Numbered from the stretch's first letter, positions 23,232 through 34,404 are shown. The stretch is DNA of 64,000 bases from Molanna angustata (GCA_963576475.1 OY754970.1:35218619-35282618); one strand, 5' to 3'. Made by a program: numbers and translations. The notes: generated from the sequence alone by a model not told the origin.

Positions 23232-23533
23232 ATGAATAAATAAATAACTTTGTATTTTTCCACAAATATTTTTTATATTAACGACCGAACGTTTTCGCCA
23301 AGGTGACTTGATAATTACTGTAACTCCGCCCACATATTTGGCAACGCTGTGGAGTTAATGAAGCTCCGCCCACACATGTGACAACGTTGTAAATGCTGAG
23401 TGAATTGGAATGTTGCTAATTTTTGTTTTAGTTTCGTTTGAACCTTGATAATGCCAAGTCACCTTGGCGAAAACGTTCGGTCGTAAATATAAAAAATATT
23501 TGTGGAAAAATACAAAGTTATTTATTTATTCAT
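23232..23533. mobile_element. 302 bp inverted-repeat element with hammerhead-like core
   Basis: The left arm (23232-23310) and right arm (23455-23533) are 79 bp inverted repeats with one mismatch that I can see. The arms run ATTTATTCAT, CAAAGTTATT, TTTGTGGAAAAATAC, CGACCGAACGTTTTCGCCAA. The 144 bp centre contains two CTCCGCCCACA repeats. The right junction completes a hammerhead-like core. An ORF is absent. It resembles the element at 21168-21296 in layout, so I treat them as related types. Confidence 0.85.
23437..23487 (+). ncRNA. Hammerhead-ribozyme-like motif with compensatory core change
   Basis: TTGATAA (23445-23451), one extra T, then a perfect 6 bp stem II GCCAAG/CTTGGC (23453-23458, 23463-23468) with loop TCAC, then GAAA (23469-23472), AACGTT stem III and C as cleavage-site base (23478). 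Stem I pairs ACC (23442-23444) with GGT (23479-23481) and, across an internal loop, TTT with AAA. The core has U3 and A8 instead of C3 and G8; this keeps the known 3-8 base pair but should lower activity. Confidence 0.45.
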
Positions 23534-24019
23534 ATTTTTATTTTGTATTTAATATATTGGTAATTTTATTTTTGTGAATTATCAAATCAGTTTCATAAAT
23601 TACCTACTTTATCCCCAACAGAAACACTGATGTCCTTGATATTTTTTTTATTATTTATTTATTTATAAACGACATTAAAAGCCTTTTACATACATAAATA
23701 AAAACACATATTGATGATAATAATAGATAGAATAAAAAAAGCAATTAGGTACCTATACATTTGGCAAAAAAAAAACTTAAACCTAAACAGTAAGACAAAA
23801 ATAAAAAAAATAGATGTAAGCAAACATAAAAAAGATATACCTACATACATAAGGATCCAAAAAAAAACAAAATAGTAAATTCAAAAATAAAAAACATTAA
23901 ATTCAAAAATTAAAAAATCAATAGACCTATGCAAACATAAAAAATGATGTAGGTACATATGGACTCAAAATCAACCAAAATTATTGATCAGTAAGGAACG
24001 ATTTAAAATTGAAATATCT

Positions 24020-24515
24020 AATTAGGTAGGTAATGCTTGTGTTTGATATATGGAAAGAATAGAAATAATTGATGCGCTGTGAAAATAATTAAAGCATTAA
24101 GAATGCACAAAATTTTTGACTCATTTCTTGTGTATGAAAGATGGCAAAATTATTAAAACACTTAACGCACTAAATCAAAAAACTAATTAACGCACTAAAT
24201 CAAAAAAATTAGGAATTTAAAAAATTTACTACTCATTGCTTGTGTATGAAACATAAGAAAATTAATAAAGCACTAAGAAAATAATGATTGCGCCAAATCA
24301 AAGAATTAAGAATGTAAAAAAATTACGACTCATTGCTTGTGTTTAAAACATCGAAAATTATAAAATCACTAAGAATATTCAAATTGCACGACTCATTGCT
24401 CGTGTAGGTACATCTCATAGGAAAATTAATCAAGAAAATAGTTAAAGAACTAAGAAGATTATTAGAGCACTAAGAATGTACAAAGTGCATGACACATTCC
24501 TTGTTTAGTTACGAA
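24020..24515. repeat. Degenerate satellite, about 6 units
   Basis: ACGACTCATTGCTTGTGTAT or a close variant recurs near 24028, 24118, 24233, 24333, 24393 and 24489, each with a following GAAACAT-like phrase and CACTAAGAAT nearby. Spacing varies from about 60 to 115 bp. Confidence 0.8.
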
Positions 24516-26040
24516 TCATGGGAATATTATTGGTTATTATTTTATTTTATTCGATCTTTATATACCTACATATATCTTTTGATTATATGGTACGCCCACG
24601 GTAGTTAATTGTCGGCATTCACGAGATGTTGGTTATTAAACGTAAGGAAATAAAGGGGGGTTGGTACCTAAATGGCATAATAAATTTATGTCGATAATTG
24701 ATACTTGGATTAGGTACGTCGAGAAAAAATCACATTCGTAATTACTTTTGTCAAATTTTTGATCCATAACTATCGTGCATTGATGCAAAGATAAGATGTA
24801 TTATTGAAAGGCTACGATGAAAACATATTTATGTTTAATAAAATGCTTATCTCTTAATGCTTAGTAGGTATTTAAATGCACTAAAAACAGATGTAGATTG
24901 TAGGTATGGATTGCAATTGCTGAATCCGCATCCAGCAATCCAGCTGAATCCAGAACATTTTTCGGCTTGCTGGATCCGCAATTTATTAATTTTCCAAATA
25001 ATAGCGTAAAAGTCTAGGTTATTTTAATAAAAAATAAAAATCTCGTGTGAAATTGTAACAATTCTTACATAGATTTTTCTTTTTTTTTTGTATAAATTTA
25101 TAATACGAGTATCCCTAGTAAGACATTTGGAGATTTACCAATATTGAAGAAGAAGTCATTGCCATGGAGAAACGTTTTGAATAAAGTACAAAATATTAAT
25201 CAGTACCTATAATAATTTTATACAACAAAACCTAGACAACTAAGGAGAGATACGACTTATTTGTACTATTTTCGATTGACTAAAATATACTAAGAAATAC
25301 AAATATAACTAATTTGTCTTATATTTATGAATTTATTTTAGTTATTATAGTTAAAAAAATAGCAATCGCTGGATCCAGCTATTTTAAAAAAATCAGCAAA
25401 AATCATGTTTGACTGAAAACGCTGCTGTATTGCAAACCCCAATTATTGGTACTGGAAGGTTGGGCATGATGGGGCCTTAGAGGTAAGACGTCAATAAAAC
25501 ATATTTCTTTCTATTAATTCATAAAAAAATGTTTATTGACACAAACTATGGTCCTTAATCTAGCTAACATATTCCAAAAAAGTAAAAATAAACGATTAAA
25601 AATAATGGAATTAATCAATTAAGAAGCCATTATTATTCCATCTTGCCCCACTGGTGGGTACCATCTGTTGGCTTTCGTACTGGGGTATAAACAAAGATGG
25701 ATAATTGATCTTCGCTTAACATTATTTTCATAAATATATGTAGGTATGTTAAGTTGATTCATAAAAATATAGAATATTATATTGTAAAACTTATTACAAG
25801 TATTGTAATATTTATATACAACTATTATTTCATTTAAATAAATATGTTAATTTCATATACATAATAAATATTCCTTATTAATAGGTACCTGTATTATAAT
25901 TTATTAAAAAATATATTCAAAATACTTTATGTAAGTATTTTCTAAACTTTTATAAAGCAAGTCCACCTTATTTAATCTATTAGTTCGATACGTTTAACAA
26001 CATTTAAACTTTACAAAGGGTCGTTTTGAAAATATAATAA
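24516..26040. other. No gene recognised
   Basis: Mostly AT-rich. A patch at 24580-24660 (ACGCCCACGGTAGTTAATTG) and one at 25640-25720 are less AT-rich and could be conserved non-coding DNA. No coding frame was recognised. Confidence 0.4.
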
Positions 26041-26044
26041 AAAT

Positions 26045-26579
26045 ATGTCAATGGCTACCAGTACTAGCAAACATAGCCCCTCCCAACATCCGAAGGTAAG
26101 CATCTACAGTCAGGGAATGGGAAAGAATAAAAAATAACATCTCCCTTCTGAACTTAACCCTGAGGGATACCCCGGCTACCAGACTCAAATCGAGAAACCC
26201 CTTTTGGACCAGAGCCCAAGCTCTAGAAAACAGCGGTTTTACAGTCGAACAATCCTGGGCTGAAGAATGGAGAAATGGGCAAATCAAAAACCAGCACCTC
26301 ATCGTGGACCCATCAAAAAGGGTTGCCGGTTTTGACTTGGAACGTAAAGAGTGGGCGACATTGAACCGAATATGGACAGGTTGCAGCAGAAGTGCAGCTG
26401 AGCGCCACAAATGGGGCTACATCAGTGACCCAAGTTGTGAGTGTGGTGACCTGGCTCAGACCATAGACCACATTCTAACTGTGTGCCCATCCCACAGATT
26501 CGATGGAGTAATGGAGGATATAAACAACCTGACGACCGAAGCCAGAATATGGTTTAGGGAACTTTTAGTAATCTTATGA
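26045..26579 (+). mobile_element. LINE-F reverse transcriptase ORF, C-terminal fragment
   Basis: The frame ending at 26579 reads as the C-terminal part of a Jockey/CR1-like non-LTR retrotransposon ORF. It includes RLKSRNPFWTRAQALENSGF, WATLNRIWTGCSRSAAERHK and a cysteine/histidine cluster CECGDLAQTIDHILTVCPSH. The NRIRTG-x-CxCG-x-QTxDHIxxxCP order is characteristic of these C-termini (family knowledge). One in-frame TAA occurs near 26094; from the Met at 26304 the frame is open for 91 codons. The 5' nine tenths of the element is missing. Confidence 0.85.
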
Positions 26580-26969
26580 GCGCCTGACCCACCATACGAG
26601 TATTTATATAATAAAAATATTAATATCATAGTGATGTATTGAAATTTTCATATAGGTATACTCTTTACTCTGTGGCCTATCATCAATATGAAGTCAATTT
26701 TTTTTGGCTGTTGGGAAGACACTATAGCAGGAATTGATTCACACAAAACCTTCAAAACGATATCTACTCTCGCCATTACACCCGTTGAGAAATTGATGTA
26801 AAAAATATAAAAACATAACTCTCCCCTGTTAAACAATAATAATGGACTTAAAAACTTGAGTATTTATAAACATGGCTTATCAAAAAGTAATATTTTTATG
26901 TTGGCAAATTAATATATGTATGGTACCTACCTATGGTTAAATATAAACATAAGTATACGTAAACGTTAG

Positions 26970-27065
26970 ATTTTTTCCCTGCCAGGAATAAATTATATTA
27001 TTTCCCGTTTCTCCTATAAGTATATATTCCCGCTTCGTCTCTATTGAGATGTTAAATAAGTCAAA
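26970..27065. mobile_element. Palindromic MITE family, right-arm fragment
   Basis: AGATTTTTTCCCTGCCAGGA is the flanking phrase also seen near 17400 and 36590. It is followed by TTTCCCGTTTCTCCTATAAG and CTTCGTCTCTATTGAGATG, the outer right arm of the 17428 element. Confidence 0.7.
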
Positions 27066-29880
27066 CAATTGAGCTTATCCAAAAGTGCAAATTATTATTC
27101 ACGTTCTGATAGTTTATTTTTGTATATTAATTAATACATGTAGGTACCCACAGTATAAGCCATAAACTTGATGTAGGTATACATACATATTATTTAGGTA
27201 TATAATATTTGTCAAAAATATTTAAAAGCAATTTGAGAATAAACGTTTATCTCCTCGAAGCCATTTGTAATTTCCCTAAATTAGTTTCAAAATTGTTCGA
27301 TTATATATTCAAAAAATATATCTACATAATAATATTGTAGTCGACATCTTAAATACTTGTGTAGCCATTACGAGACAGTATGGATAAAATATGAATATTT
27401 TATGAATGGAATCATCGCTTTAGTGTTGAGCCTCTTTGATGGTTTTATAAATATATCACATGGATAATGTCTCTAGGAGACAATGTCGTTCTTGTAAACG
27501 TCCGATTCGATCAGGTTCAATAGTCTGTATTTCACCGTCCCATTGTATTTGAAGGTAGATGAATCAGATTTATGGACGATACATAGTAATATTTCGTGTG
27601 ATGGTTTTAAATTTTCAACCGAGAAAAGTTATATCAGCTTCCCCCCCGCTGGGCCTCGTCGATCTGACGGGAGCTGGGATGGAAAAACGCCAACGGAATT
27701 GGTTAGGTTAGGTTAGGTATCAGGTAGGTTATGTGGACTATGAGGATGGACTGCTCACAGTATAGTCACGACTGTTGGGGCATGAAGACTTCGGTGTTAT
27801 GGTGGTAAGGTGGTGGTCAGCGTCTATAGATACCTACATAGGAAGGTACCTGCGTTATTTATATGAGGGAATGGGCGGTTATAATACATGATGGATGTGA
27901 GAGGCAGGCGATAAAGACTTTTGATTTGGCCATCTCTATAATGAGAAACCCTCCCAGAACATTTATCACAAATGTTCCTCATTCTCCTTTTGTGTTACCT
28001 ATTAATATTCTGACAGTTAACATATATTTCATTCACTCTCGTTCCTTTTTCAACTCTTTCAAAGATGGCGTCTCGCTGGATTCTATAATGATATCGCTCA
28101 TAATTTAGAGTCAAGATCACAGCGGTATCATAAAGAGATTAATATAGGTAGATGGCGAGGGATCATTCGACTCTTCAATAAAATTTAATTGTCGAATCTT
28201 TTTTATCGCATTGTGTACGCGCTGTTATTACTTTTTATAGACGTGTAGTTTTTACTCCTTGGTCTTTTAGAGGTCAACGTATATCCACCCACAAATATAT
28301 ATCTTTTTATATTTTACGCTCATCAATCATACATCGACTGTTTAATAACTCTGGGGTTAATTTATTGCTTGAGAATCTATCAAGAAAAAAAATATTGTAC
28401 CTACATATCAACCATTTGAGAGATATATGTGTAAATGCGTATACATTCATTATATATTTTAATCAATTCAAAACGATCACATAAATACTATTAGATTCAG
28501 TGTAATAATTATAATCTAGTGAAAATAAATCAATATTTTCTTCAGATTTTTACTCTTGTGAAATGGTATACATTTAAAATATTAGCTACTTCTTTAAATT
28601 TTAATATAGGTATTTATTACTATTGTAAAGATTAGATGTTTGACTGTTCATATTTTATTTAATTTGTTGATGTTCATACACCCAATAGATTTATCAAAAC
28701 AGATTATATTGTGACTTCCTTATACTATGTACCTTGTACGTATAATAAATGAGAATACGAGTTTATGTATAATCGTTGGTAATGCAATGCTTGTAAACTC
28801 GATGATGATGAAGCGTTCACACAATTTCGAAATTAATGTTAAAAAATTACAATGAAAATTAAATAATTTGAATAAAAATTAAGTAATTCTGTTGCGTTCA
28901 AAATATTTTGTTCATTTCAATTTTTTTAATTGTAAACATTTAAAAGCACATTTTGTCTGATTACGAATAGGATCTCGAAATGTTAAAAAAATATTAAATA
29001 AATAAAATAATTTCAATAAAAATAAAGTTATTAAGTTGGGCTCAGAATACATGTTAAAGCATATTTTGTCTGATTAGGAACATTTTTAATTATCTTAAAA
29101 ATTGTATTGACTCATAGAATTATTATTGACTATATTTTTCAAGTTAATGTTCTGCATTTGAAATGAATAAATAATGTAGGTATTTGAAAAAAAGTATTAG
29201 TTAAAAAATGCAACCATAAATATACCAGAAAAAAAGAATGCCTTTTTAGTCTCGAAATTTGGAATATCTAAAACATGGATCTCTTTTGCGGTGCAAAATG
29301 ATACTATGATGAAGAAATTTATTCAAGAATTTATTACTTTTTGTGTTTCTTCGTTGTAAAATAGTGACGAATCGTTTAAAAAAAATTAAGAACATTTTTT
29401 TAAGTAAAACGACATATACTTCAGGTAGGAAGAGACCAATAAAGGTGTCTATTGCTTCTGGGGATCCTTACCTATTCACAACACGGGTCCATCTCGACAA
29501 TGAGTGAAATGTCATAAATCACACCTTTCTTATTATGAAAAAATGAAATAACGCGTAGAGAATCCGCTAATTTATGTCCAGACTGTGATTTTAAAGAAGA
29601 AATGTCATTTGGCATGGTAAATAATAATAATCGTAAATAAGCTTTAGGTTAACACATTTTCTAAAGATTCCTAACCTAAAATAAATCTCGCACTACCTAA
29701 GTAGCTATACATATATGAATCATATGCTACATAGTATGAATATGACGAATTTGAATGACTGACGTAATACATCAAAATGTAATTCATAGTAGGAACTACA
29801 AAAAAATTAACGTATGTCTAGATAGGACCGCGTAGCATTCCTGATAGGTGGAACCCAGGAGTTAACAATATGTATCTTTA
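27066..29880. other. No gene recognised; short TTAGG run
   Basis: A GC-richer patch at 27640-27690 (GGCCTCGTCGATCTGACGGG) is followed at about 27700 by GGTTAGGTTAGGTTAGG, three units of the insect telomere motif in an interior position. An 81-codon frame at 27863-28108 has no recognisable domain. The rest is AT-rich. Confidence 0.45.
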
Positions 29881-29884
29881 TGTA

Positions 29885-30290
29885 GAAAATATATATACAT
29901 ACCATCGAGCCATGTCCCTAACGGGGTAGACAGAGAGAAAAGAACTCCACAGTTTTCTATCGTGACACGCAACCATCGCATATTTCATAATGTCGTTCAC
30001 ATGGTCGAGCCATCCTTTTCTTGGACGGCCAATATCTCTCATTCCATTCCTGACTGCATTATATATTTTATTCTTCGGGTGTTCCTCATTCATTCTCTCC
30101 ATGTGCCCAAACCATCCCAATGTATTCATTCATTCTATTGATAACATCCTTCTTTATTTTACATTCTATCCTAATATCCTCATTTCTTACCCTGTCTTGT
30201 TACATATTCTCCTCAGCGATCTCATTTCAACTGCATTTATTCTGCTTTCATGCGTCTTCTGCCATGTCCATGTCCATACATAGTATTCCA
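29885..30290 (-). mobile_element. LINE-B C-terminal fragment, decayed
   Basis: On the minus strand, reading from 30290 down, pieces match the LINE-B copy at 54685-55190. They include a GRRRMKAE start, NTLGWFGHMERMNEEHPKNK, GRPRKGWLDHVNDIMKYA and a final FLSVYPVRDMA. Several stops and frameshifts break it; the longest open piece is 83 codons (29878-30129). The WFGHxERM and GRPRKxWxDHxN motifs mark the tail after the reverse transcriptase domain. Confidence 0.85.
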
Positions 30291-30548
30291 CAATGTGGAG
30301 TATAAAGAAACTTGTATGCGGGTGCGCAATATCTTATAAAAGGAAACACGCCATATGCGTGTATCTCCACACACCAGTCCCGTCTCACCTTAAAAGGCAA
30401 GACTCAGAATGGGTGCATGGTGAACCTTATTGCTGAACCGTGAAAATTCATTGCCTCTTGTAATTTCGATTATCCTGCTCTTACGAGAAACCCGAAAACA
30501 ATGATAATAGACAAGGGTGGAAGCACCATTCTAACCCGGTGAATCAAA
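30291..30548 (+). repeat. Dispersed family P, copy
   Basis: CCACAATGTGGAGTATAAAG, GCGGGTGCGCAATATCTTAT, CCACACACCAGTCCCGTCTC, AAGGCAAGACTCAGAATGGG and CTGCTCTTACGAGAAACCCG follow the family order. It abuts a LINE-B end on one side and SINE-2 on the other, showing how densely insertions are packed here. Confidence 0.75.
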
Positions 30549-30566
30549 GCTATTAAATAAATGTCA

Positions 30567-30785
30567 GCCTTAGTGACTCAGTTGGTGACTGCTGATCCAA
30601 TGATCCCGGGTTCGATTCCCGGTGGTGACACAGTTTTTAATTATGTTTTGAGTCTGGATCTGTGAGACGATTAATATCGCAAGTCTCCAGAATGTGGCAA
30701 CTTGTTATTGGGTGCGTGTTAAATTAATTTTTGACATAGTAGGTACTTGTTAGTTGCCCGAGAAGTAATATAAAATAAACAAAAT
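30567..30785 (+). mobile_element. SINE-2 copy
   Basis: TCAGCCTTAGTGACTCAGTT and CCCGGGTTCGATTCCCGG form a tRNA-like head with a perfect T-arm-like stem. The body has GTCTGGATCTGTGAGACGAT, GTCTCCAGAATGTGGCAACT and TTAGTTGCCCGAGAAGTAAT, and it ends A-rich. It is close in sequence to the copy at 20284. Confidence 0.88.
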
Positions 30786-30789
30786 ATAG

Positions 30790-31790
30790 TAAAATATATC
30801 AACTTCATTATTCTGATATGAATACAAATTGAATGATTCTGTATATGAAATCCACTAGATATTTCTAAGCCCAGTTTTTTTCCCAGCAATGAACGTGTTT
30901 TTGTATTACCAATAAAGATTTCGAAATTGGCTATATAATCTATTCAATGAAACATTTGAAATCCATCGAAGATGAATTAATAAATATCATTCAATTTTTA
31001 TTCCCATCAGAGATTGGCCAACACACGTATAAAAATTTAAATAGCTCCACTATTATTTTTGGGACCATTTTTCCATCGAAATAATCTTACTGCCGTTGTC
31101 GTAAACCTGACATATCTATACTCCTTCTTCATTGTGGTACCATGTCAATTTTGGCCAATAGACCATAAAATATAACACTGGTTTCCAAGCCGAGAATCAA
31201 ACTCTAAACGAAACTCAAATCACGCGCTAATTTTTGTTACAATTTGCTTGAAGTGTATAATATAGCGCATAATGTGCAAAAATTCTAGCGCATAATGGAC
31301 TATGTTTTGAAAAGAAAACAATTGAATCTCGTAACGTAAGTAGGTACCTTTTCTGATTGTGATCCGATATTGCGTAAATATGTTCATACGTTTGAAAATA
31401 AACATACATTTGGATTTTGCAAACATAGATAATTAGATAGTTGCAATTTCAAAATCAAATTATGAACAACGTAGGTACATAGGTGAGTATTTAATGTAAT
31501 TTGTCATTTAAAAATAATTTTTTGTGTTTTTAAACACTAGCTGATTAGAAAGAATAGTTTTTTTTGGCAATGAATTCACCACTCAATGGATATTTAGAAA
31601 AACAACCTTTCTAAAACAAGCAGAATACTTGTAACGTGCATTAGGTGCATTTTGGATAATAGGTGCATTTTCGCTTAACGTTGGAATAGAGCAAAGCTTC
31701 GTTGACACACGTTGTTTCATCGGTAAACGTAATAAGCGACTCATCTTATTATGACAACTCTCCCGAATTATTCTTCTTCGTGGTCACAAT
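30790..31790. other. No gene recognised
   Basis: AT-rich DNA. A 68-codon minus frame at 31220-31426 has no recognisable motif. Confidence 0.4.
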
Positions 31791-31794
31791 TTTA

Positions 31795-32396
31795 AGTTAC
31801 ATCGTGATAATGATCACATATATAATTCTACAATTTAAATACCTCGAATTATTATTGACCAAAACATGAAATGGAAAGCGCATTTAGGTGACTTAGTTAA
31901 ACGAATAAGGAAATGTATTTATATTTTCATAAGACTAAGAAATGTATTAAATTTAAAAAACCTAAAAAACATCTATTATGCGACGGTCCATTCCTTGCTT
32001 ATTTATGGAATCGTTGGTTGGGGAGGAGCATATGACAATATTTTAAACCAAGTTAGAGTTGTACAAAAATTAATCATAAAGGTTATACTTAAGAAAACAC
32101 GCACTTTCCCCACTACAACACTATTTGACATGTTCAAAGTACCCAAAGTAGATAATATTTATAAAAAAGTGTCTATTTTGCAAATTTTCAAAGATAATGT
32201 TATACAAAAAATTGAAAAAAATAAGTCTCTGCGATTCCAAAATGATTTTAAAATACCCAAATGTAATACAGGACAATTACAAAACAACTACATTTATTTG
32301 GGAATAAAATTTTTCAATTGCCTCCCAAATGAATTAAAGCAGATAAAAGAATTTAAAAAATTTAAACATAAATTAAAATTGCACTTAACTTTCTAA
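31795..32396 (+). mobile_element. LINE-E reverse transcriptase ORF, C-terminal pseudogene
   Basis: The frame opens with KYL then IIIDQNMKWKAHLGDLVKRI, matching the YLGI-x-x-D-x-x-x-x-W-x-x-H segment at the end of reverse transcriptase palm/thumb regions in Jockey/CR1-like LINEs. It continues IYYATVHSLLIYGIVGWGGA, RVVQKLIIKVILKKTRTFPT, and ends FFNCLPNELKQIKEFKKFKH and HLTF. From the Met at 31866 the frame is open for 176 codons. A missing base near 31848 breaks the YLG motif, so the earlier part is out of frame. It is 5'-truncated before the catalytic motifs and followed by a 3' UTR and A-rich tail, so it is a dead copy. Confidence 0.88.
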
Positions 32397-32862
32397 AATA
32401 GTAGTTTTCGATTTTGTTGTTTTGATTTGTTTCAATTTCCAGTTTTTCCTTTTTTTTATTATTGAATATATTGTGTTTTGATATATTTGAATCGTCTATA
32501 ATTCTATATTACTCATTTTTCAATTATTTTCATGTTGTTCTTTTTTTTGGTTTGAATATGTATTCTGATATGTTTTCTCATTTGAGTAGGTATTCTTCTT
32601 TTTCATTTATTTTCAACCTTTTTTTGATGTTTATTTGATTTTTTTTTGTTCATGTATGATTTGATATTATTACTTTTACTTTTATGTTGACTTTGCTTTG
32701 TATTGATATTTTTTATTTTTTTATAAGTGCTTCCCTCATCAAGCACAAGATTGTAATCTTTTTGATGAGGTACTGCAGGGAAAAATATGTAAGAATATTA
32801 TTACTAGTGAATTTACATATATATTGATTTGTATTATAAAATATATTAAAAATAAAAAAAAA
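32397..32862 (+). mobile_element. LINE-E 3' UTR with terminal hairpin and A-rich tail
   Basis: T-rich DNA follows the stop codon. CCTCATCAA (32734-32742) pairs with TTGATGAGG (32762-32770), and inside it AAGATT pairs with AATCTT, making a nested stem. The element ends TTAAAAATAAAAAAAAAA. A conserved 3' hairpin near the tail is a common LINE recognition feature; that role here is inference. Confidence 0.75.
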
Positions 32863-32874
32863 AATTATTTATTT

Positions 32875-32922
32875 TACTCCCGACGACCGTTTCGGCTTAT
32901 AAGGCCATAATCAACTGGTGTT
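32875..32922 (-). ncRNA. Degenerate hammerhead-like motif
   Basis: On the minus strand: TTGATTA (32908-32914), an extra T, GGC/GCC stem II around a TTATAA-type loop (32894-32906), GAAA (32890-32893), then CGGTCGTCGGGAG. Both C3 and G8 of the core are changed without keeping their pair, and stem I does not form. The phrase CCGAAACGGTCGTCGGGAG resembles hammerhead-bearing terminal repeats of Penelope-like elements. It begins directly after the LINE-E tail. Confidence 0.3.
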
Positions 32923-33224
32923 GAGTAGGTACACAGTTCACATTTCTTTTATACAAAGTTTAACAAAGGTTATAACAGATAAATAGATAAATGTATGATA
33001 AGAGACAGATAAATAGTTAATACTCTTCCTACTTACCTACTCCTTATACCTACTCTTCGTAACTCTTTTCTTTTTTATATTTTAATATTATATGCAGATA
33101 ACTGTGTTAAAAATATATTTTTGCAATTGTTTAATAATTTACATACTTAGTTTAAACTATTTAAAAGAACTTTTAAAAGGTTTATAACCTGTTACATATA
33201 ATTATACCTAATTGTAATTTCATA

Positions 33225-33286
33225 TTGTAAACGTTGGTTCTATAAAATCAATAAAATAAAATAAATAAAATAAAATAAATAGATGA
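33225..33286. repeat. (AAATA)n tail-like run
   Basis: CAATAAAATAAAATAAATAA and further AAATA units look like the 3' tail of a retroposon on the plus strand. No body was recognised upstream apart from the hammerhead-like motif at 32875. Confidence 0.5.
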
Positions 33287-33875
33287 TTAGAAGCCGTCAC
33301 AATCGAAAGATTGAAAAGTGCGTAAGTTCTAACGTATTTAAAATGAAAAGAAATTGTTGTTCAACATATGCAGGATCTTTTATTTTTATTATTAAATAAA
33401 GAATCAGCGAAAGGCCGTTTCAAAAGCGTCGAGGGTTTTCAAGCCACTGTAGAATCCGGTTTACTCGCTCGTCACAAAGATGTCACCAATCCGACTGGAG
33501 CACATTTGTGAAAATGTATTTATAATATTTATTCGATTAGTGTTGCCAGTCCAAAATCGATGTCGAAATTTATTGCCGTAGACAATGAGGACTCTAATAA
33601 CATAACTCAACATCTGGGTGATAAATTCGACGAAATTATGCTCATCCTTTCGAAAAGCAATAATATAACCGTTCGAAGAAGTATCTAGAATAGGGCTGTC
33701 ATACGTCCCGGTACATCGGGACATGTCCGGGGTTTTAGGTCACAGTGACCCTGTCATGTGAGAATCATTTGATTTAAAATTTTCGATTATTAAATTATTA
33801 TTTTTCAACAATAGGTACTCACATACCTACGTCATATATACATATATACGTCAATATCTAATTGAGTTAAATGCA
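33287..33875. other. No gene recognised; nuclear-receptor-like palindrome
   Basis: An 87-codon minus frame at 33461-33724 has no recognisable motif. AGGTCACAGTGACC (33737-33750) is two AGGTCA-type half sites as an inverted repeat with a 3 bp spacer. It lies inside a longer imperfect palindrome with ACATGT at about 33721 and CATGT near 33756. Confidence 0.4.
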
Positions 33876-33884
33876 AAGCTGATC

Positions 33885-34010
33885 CAGTGGACACTGATTC
33901 GAATCCTGCTTCGGCCGAAAACGTTCACCGTGGCAAAAGCATTAGATTTTTATTTAAAAAAATGTAGGTATTTGTACATACTTATTCCAAGGACATATCT
34001 TTTTTAAAAT
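33885..34010 (+). mobile_element. SINE-1 copy, degenerate
   Basis: GATTCGAATCCTGCTTCGGC (B box side), GAAAACGTTCACCGTGGCAA and AAGCATTAGATTTTTATTT match the SINE-1 body at 53870-53930. The A-box half is poorly preserved. Confidence 0.6.
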
Positions 34011-34044
34011 AGTCCATACGTTTATGACAAGTTTTTAAATCTTA

Positions 34045-34385
34045 ATAGAGACGAAGTTGGAATATTAAAGGAGAATTGGGAAATCAAGGCACCTACAGGG
34101 CTTACCTGTCATCGGCTAGTTCTCCAACACTGAAAAAAATAATTGTGACCGAACTGGCTACCTGCGTTATTAGCAAAACCTTTGTTATAAGTAATAAAAG
34201 TTTATCTGTTTATGACTGTACTGTTTGGTTAAACACACAAAATATTTAGTAGAACAAAACGAATTGTTTTGTAGTCATTATAGTTCGGTTAATTATAACA
34301 TAACTCTTTTTTTCAGTGAATTATGCCTTTTTATTGTGTTTCCTATCAATCCTATAAAATTCCAACTTCGTCTCTATTGATTTTT
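34045..34385. mobile_element. Palindromic MITE interrupted by another element
   Basis: The left arm TTAATAGAGACGAAGTTGGA, AATCAAGGCACCTACAGGGC is at 34045-34110 and the outer right arm AATTCCAACTTCGTCTCTAT at 34359-34379. The interior is replaced by a separate 191 bp inverted-repeat element (34128-34318), so this is a nested insertion. Confidence 0.75.
34128..34318. mobile_element. Nested 191 bp inverted-repeat element
   Basis: The left end CACTGAAAAAAATAATTGTG then ACCGAACT mirrors the right end AGTTCGGTTAATTATAAC... CTTTTTTTCAGTG, with a small length difference between arms. AA precedes and follows it, too short to establish a target-site duplication. There is no ORF; superfamily unknown. 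Confidence 0.7.
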
Positions 34386-34404
34386 TTTTTCATAAAGATA
34401 CCGT

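Noticed and set aside
27698..27718. Telomere repeat
   Set aside because: Only about three TTAGG units; such short runs are common in insect genomes and do not indicate a telomere.
33461..33724. 87-codon minus-strand frame
   Set aside because: No recognisable domain and no partner exons.
33905..33925. GAAAACGTTCACC as another hammerhead core
   Set aside because: It is the SINE-1 body phrase; no CTGATGA-like partner lies upstream.
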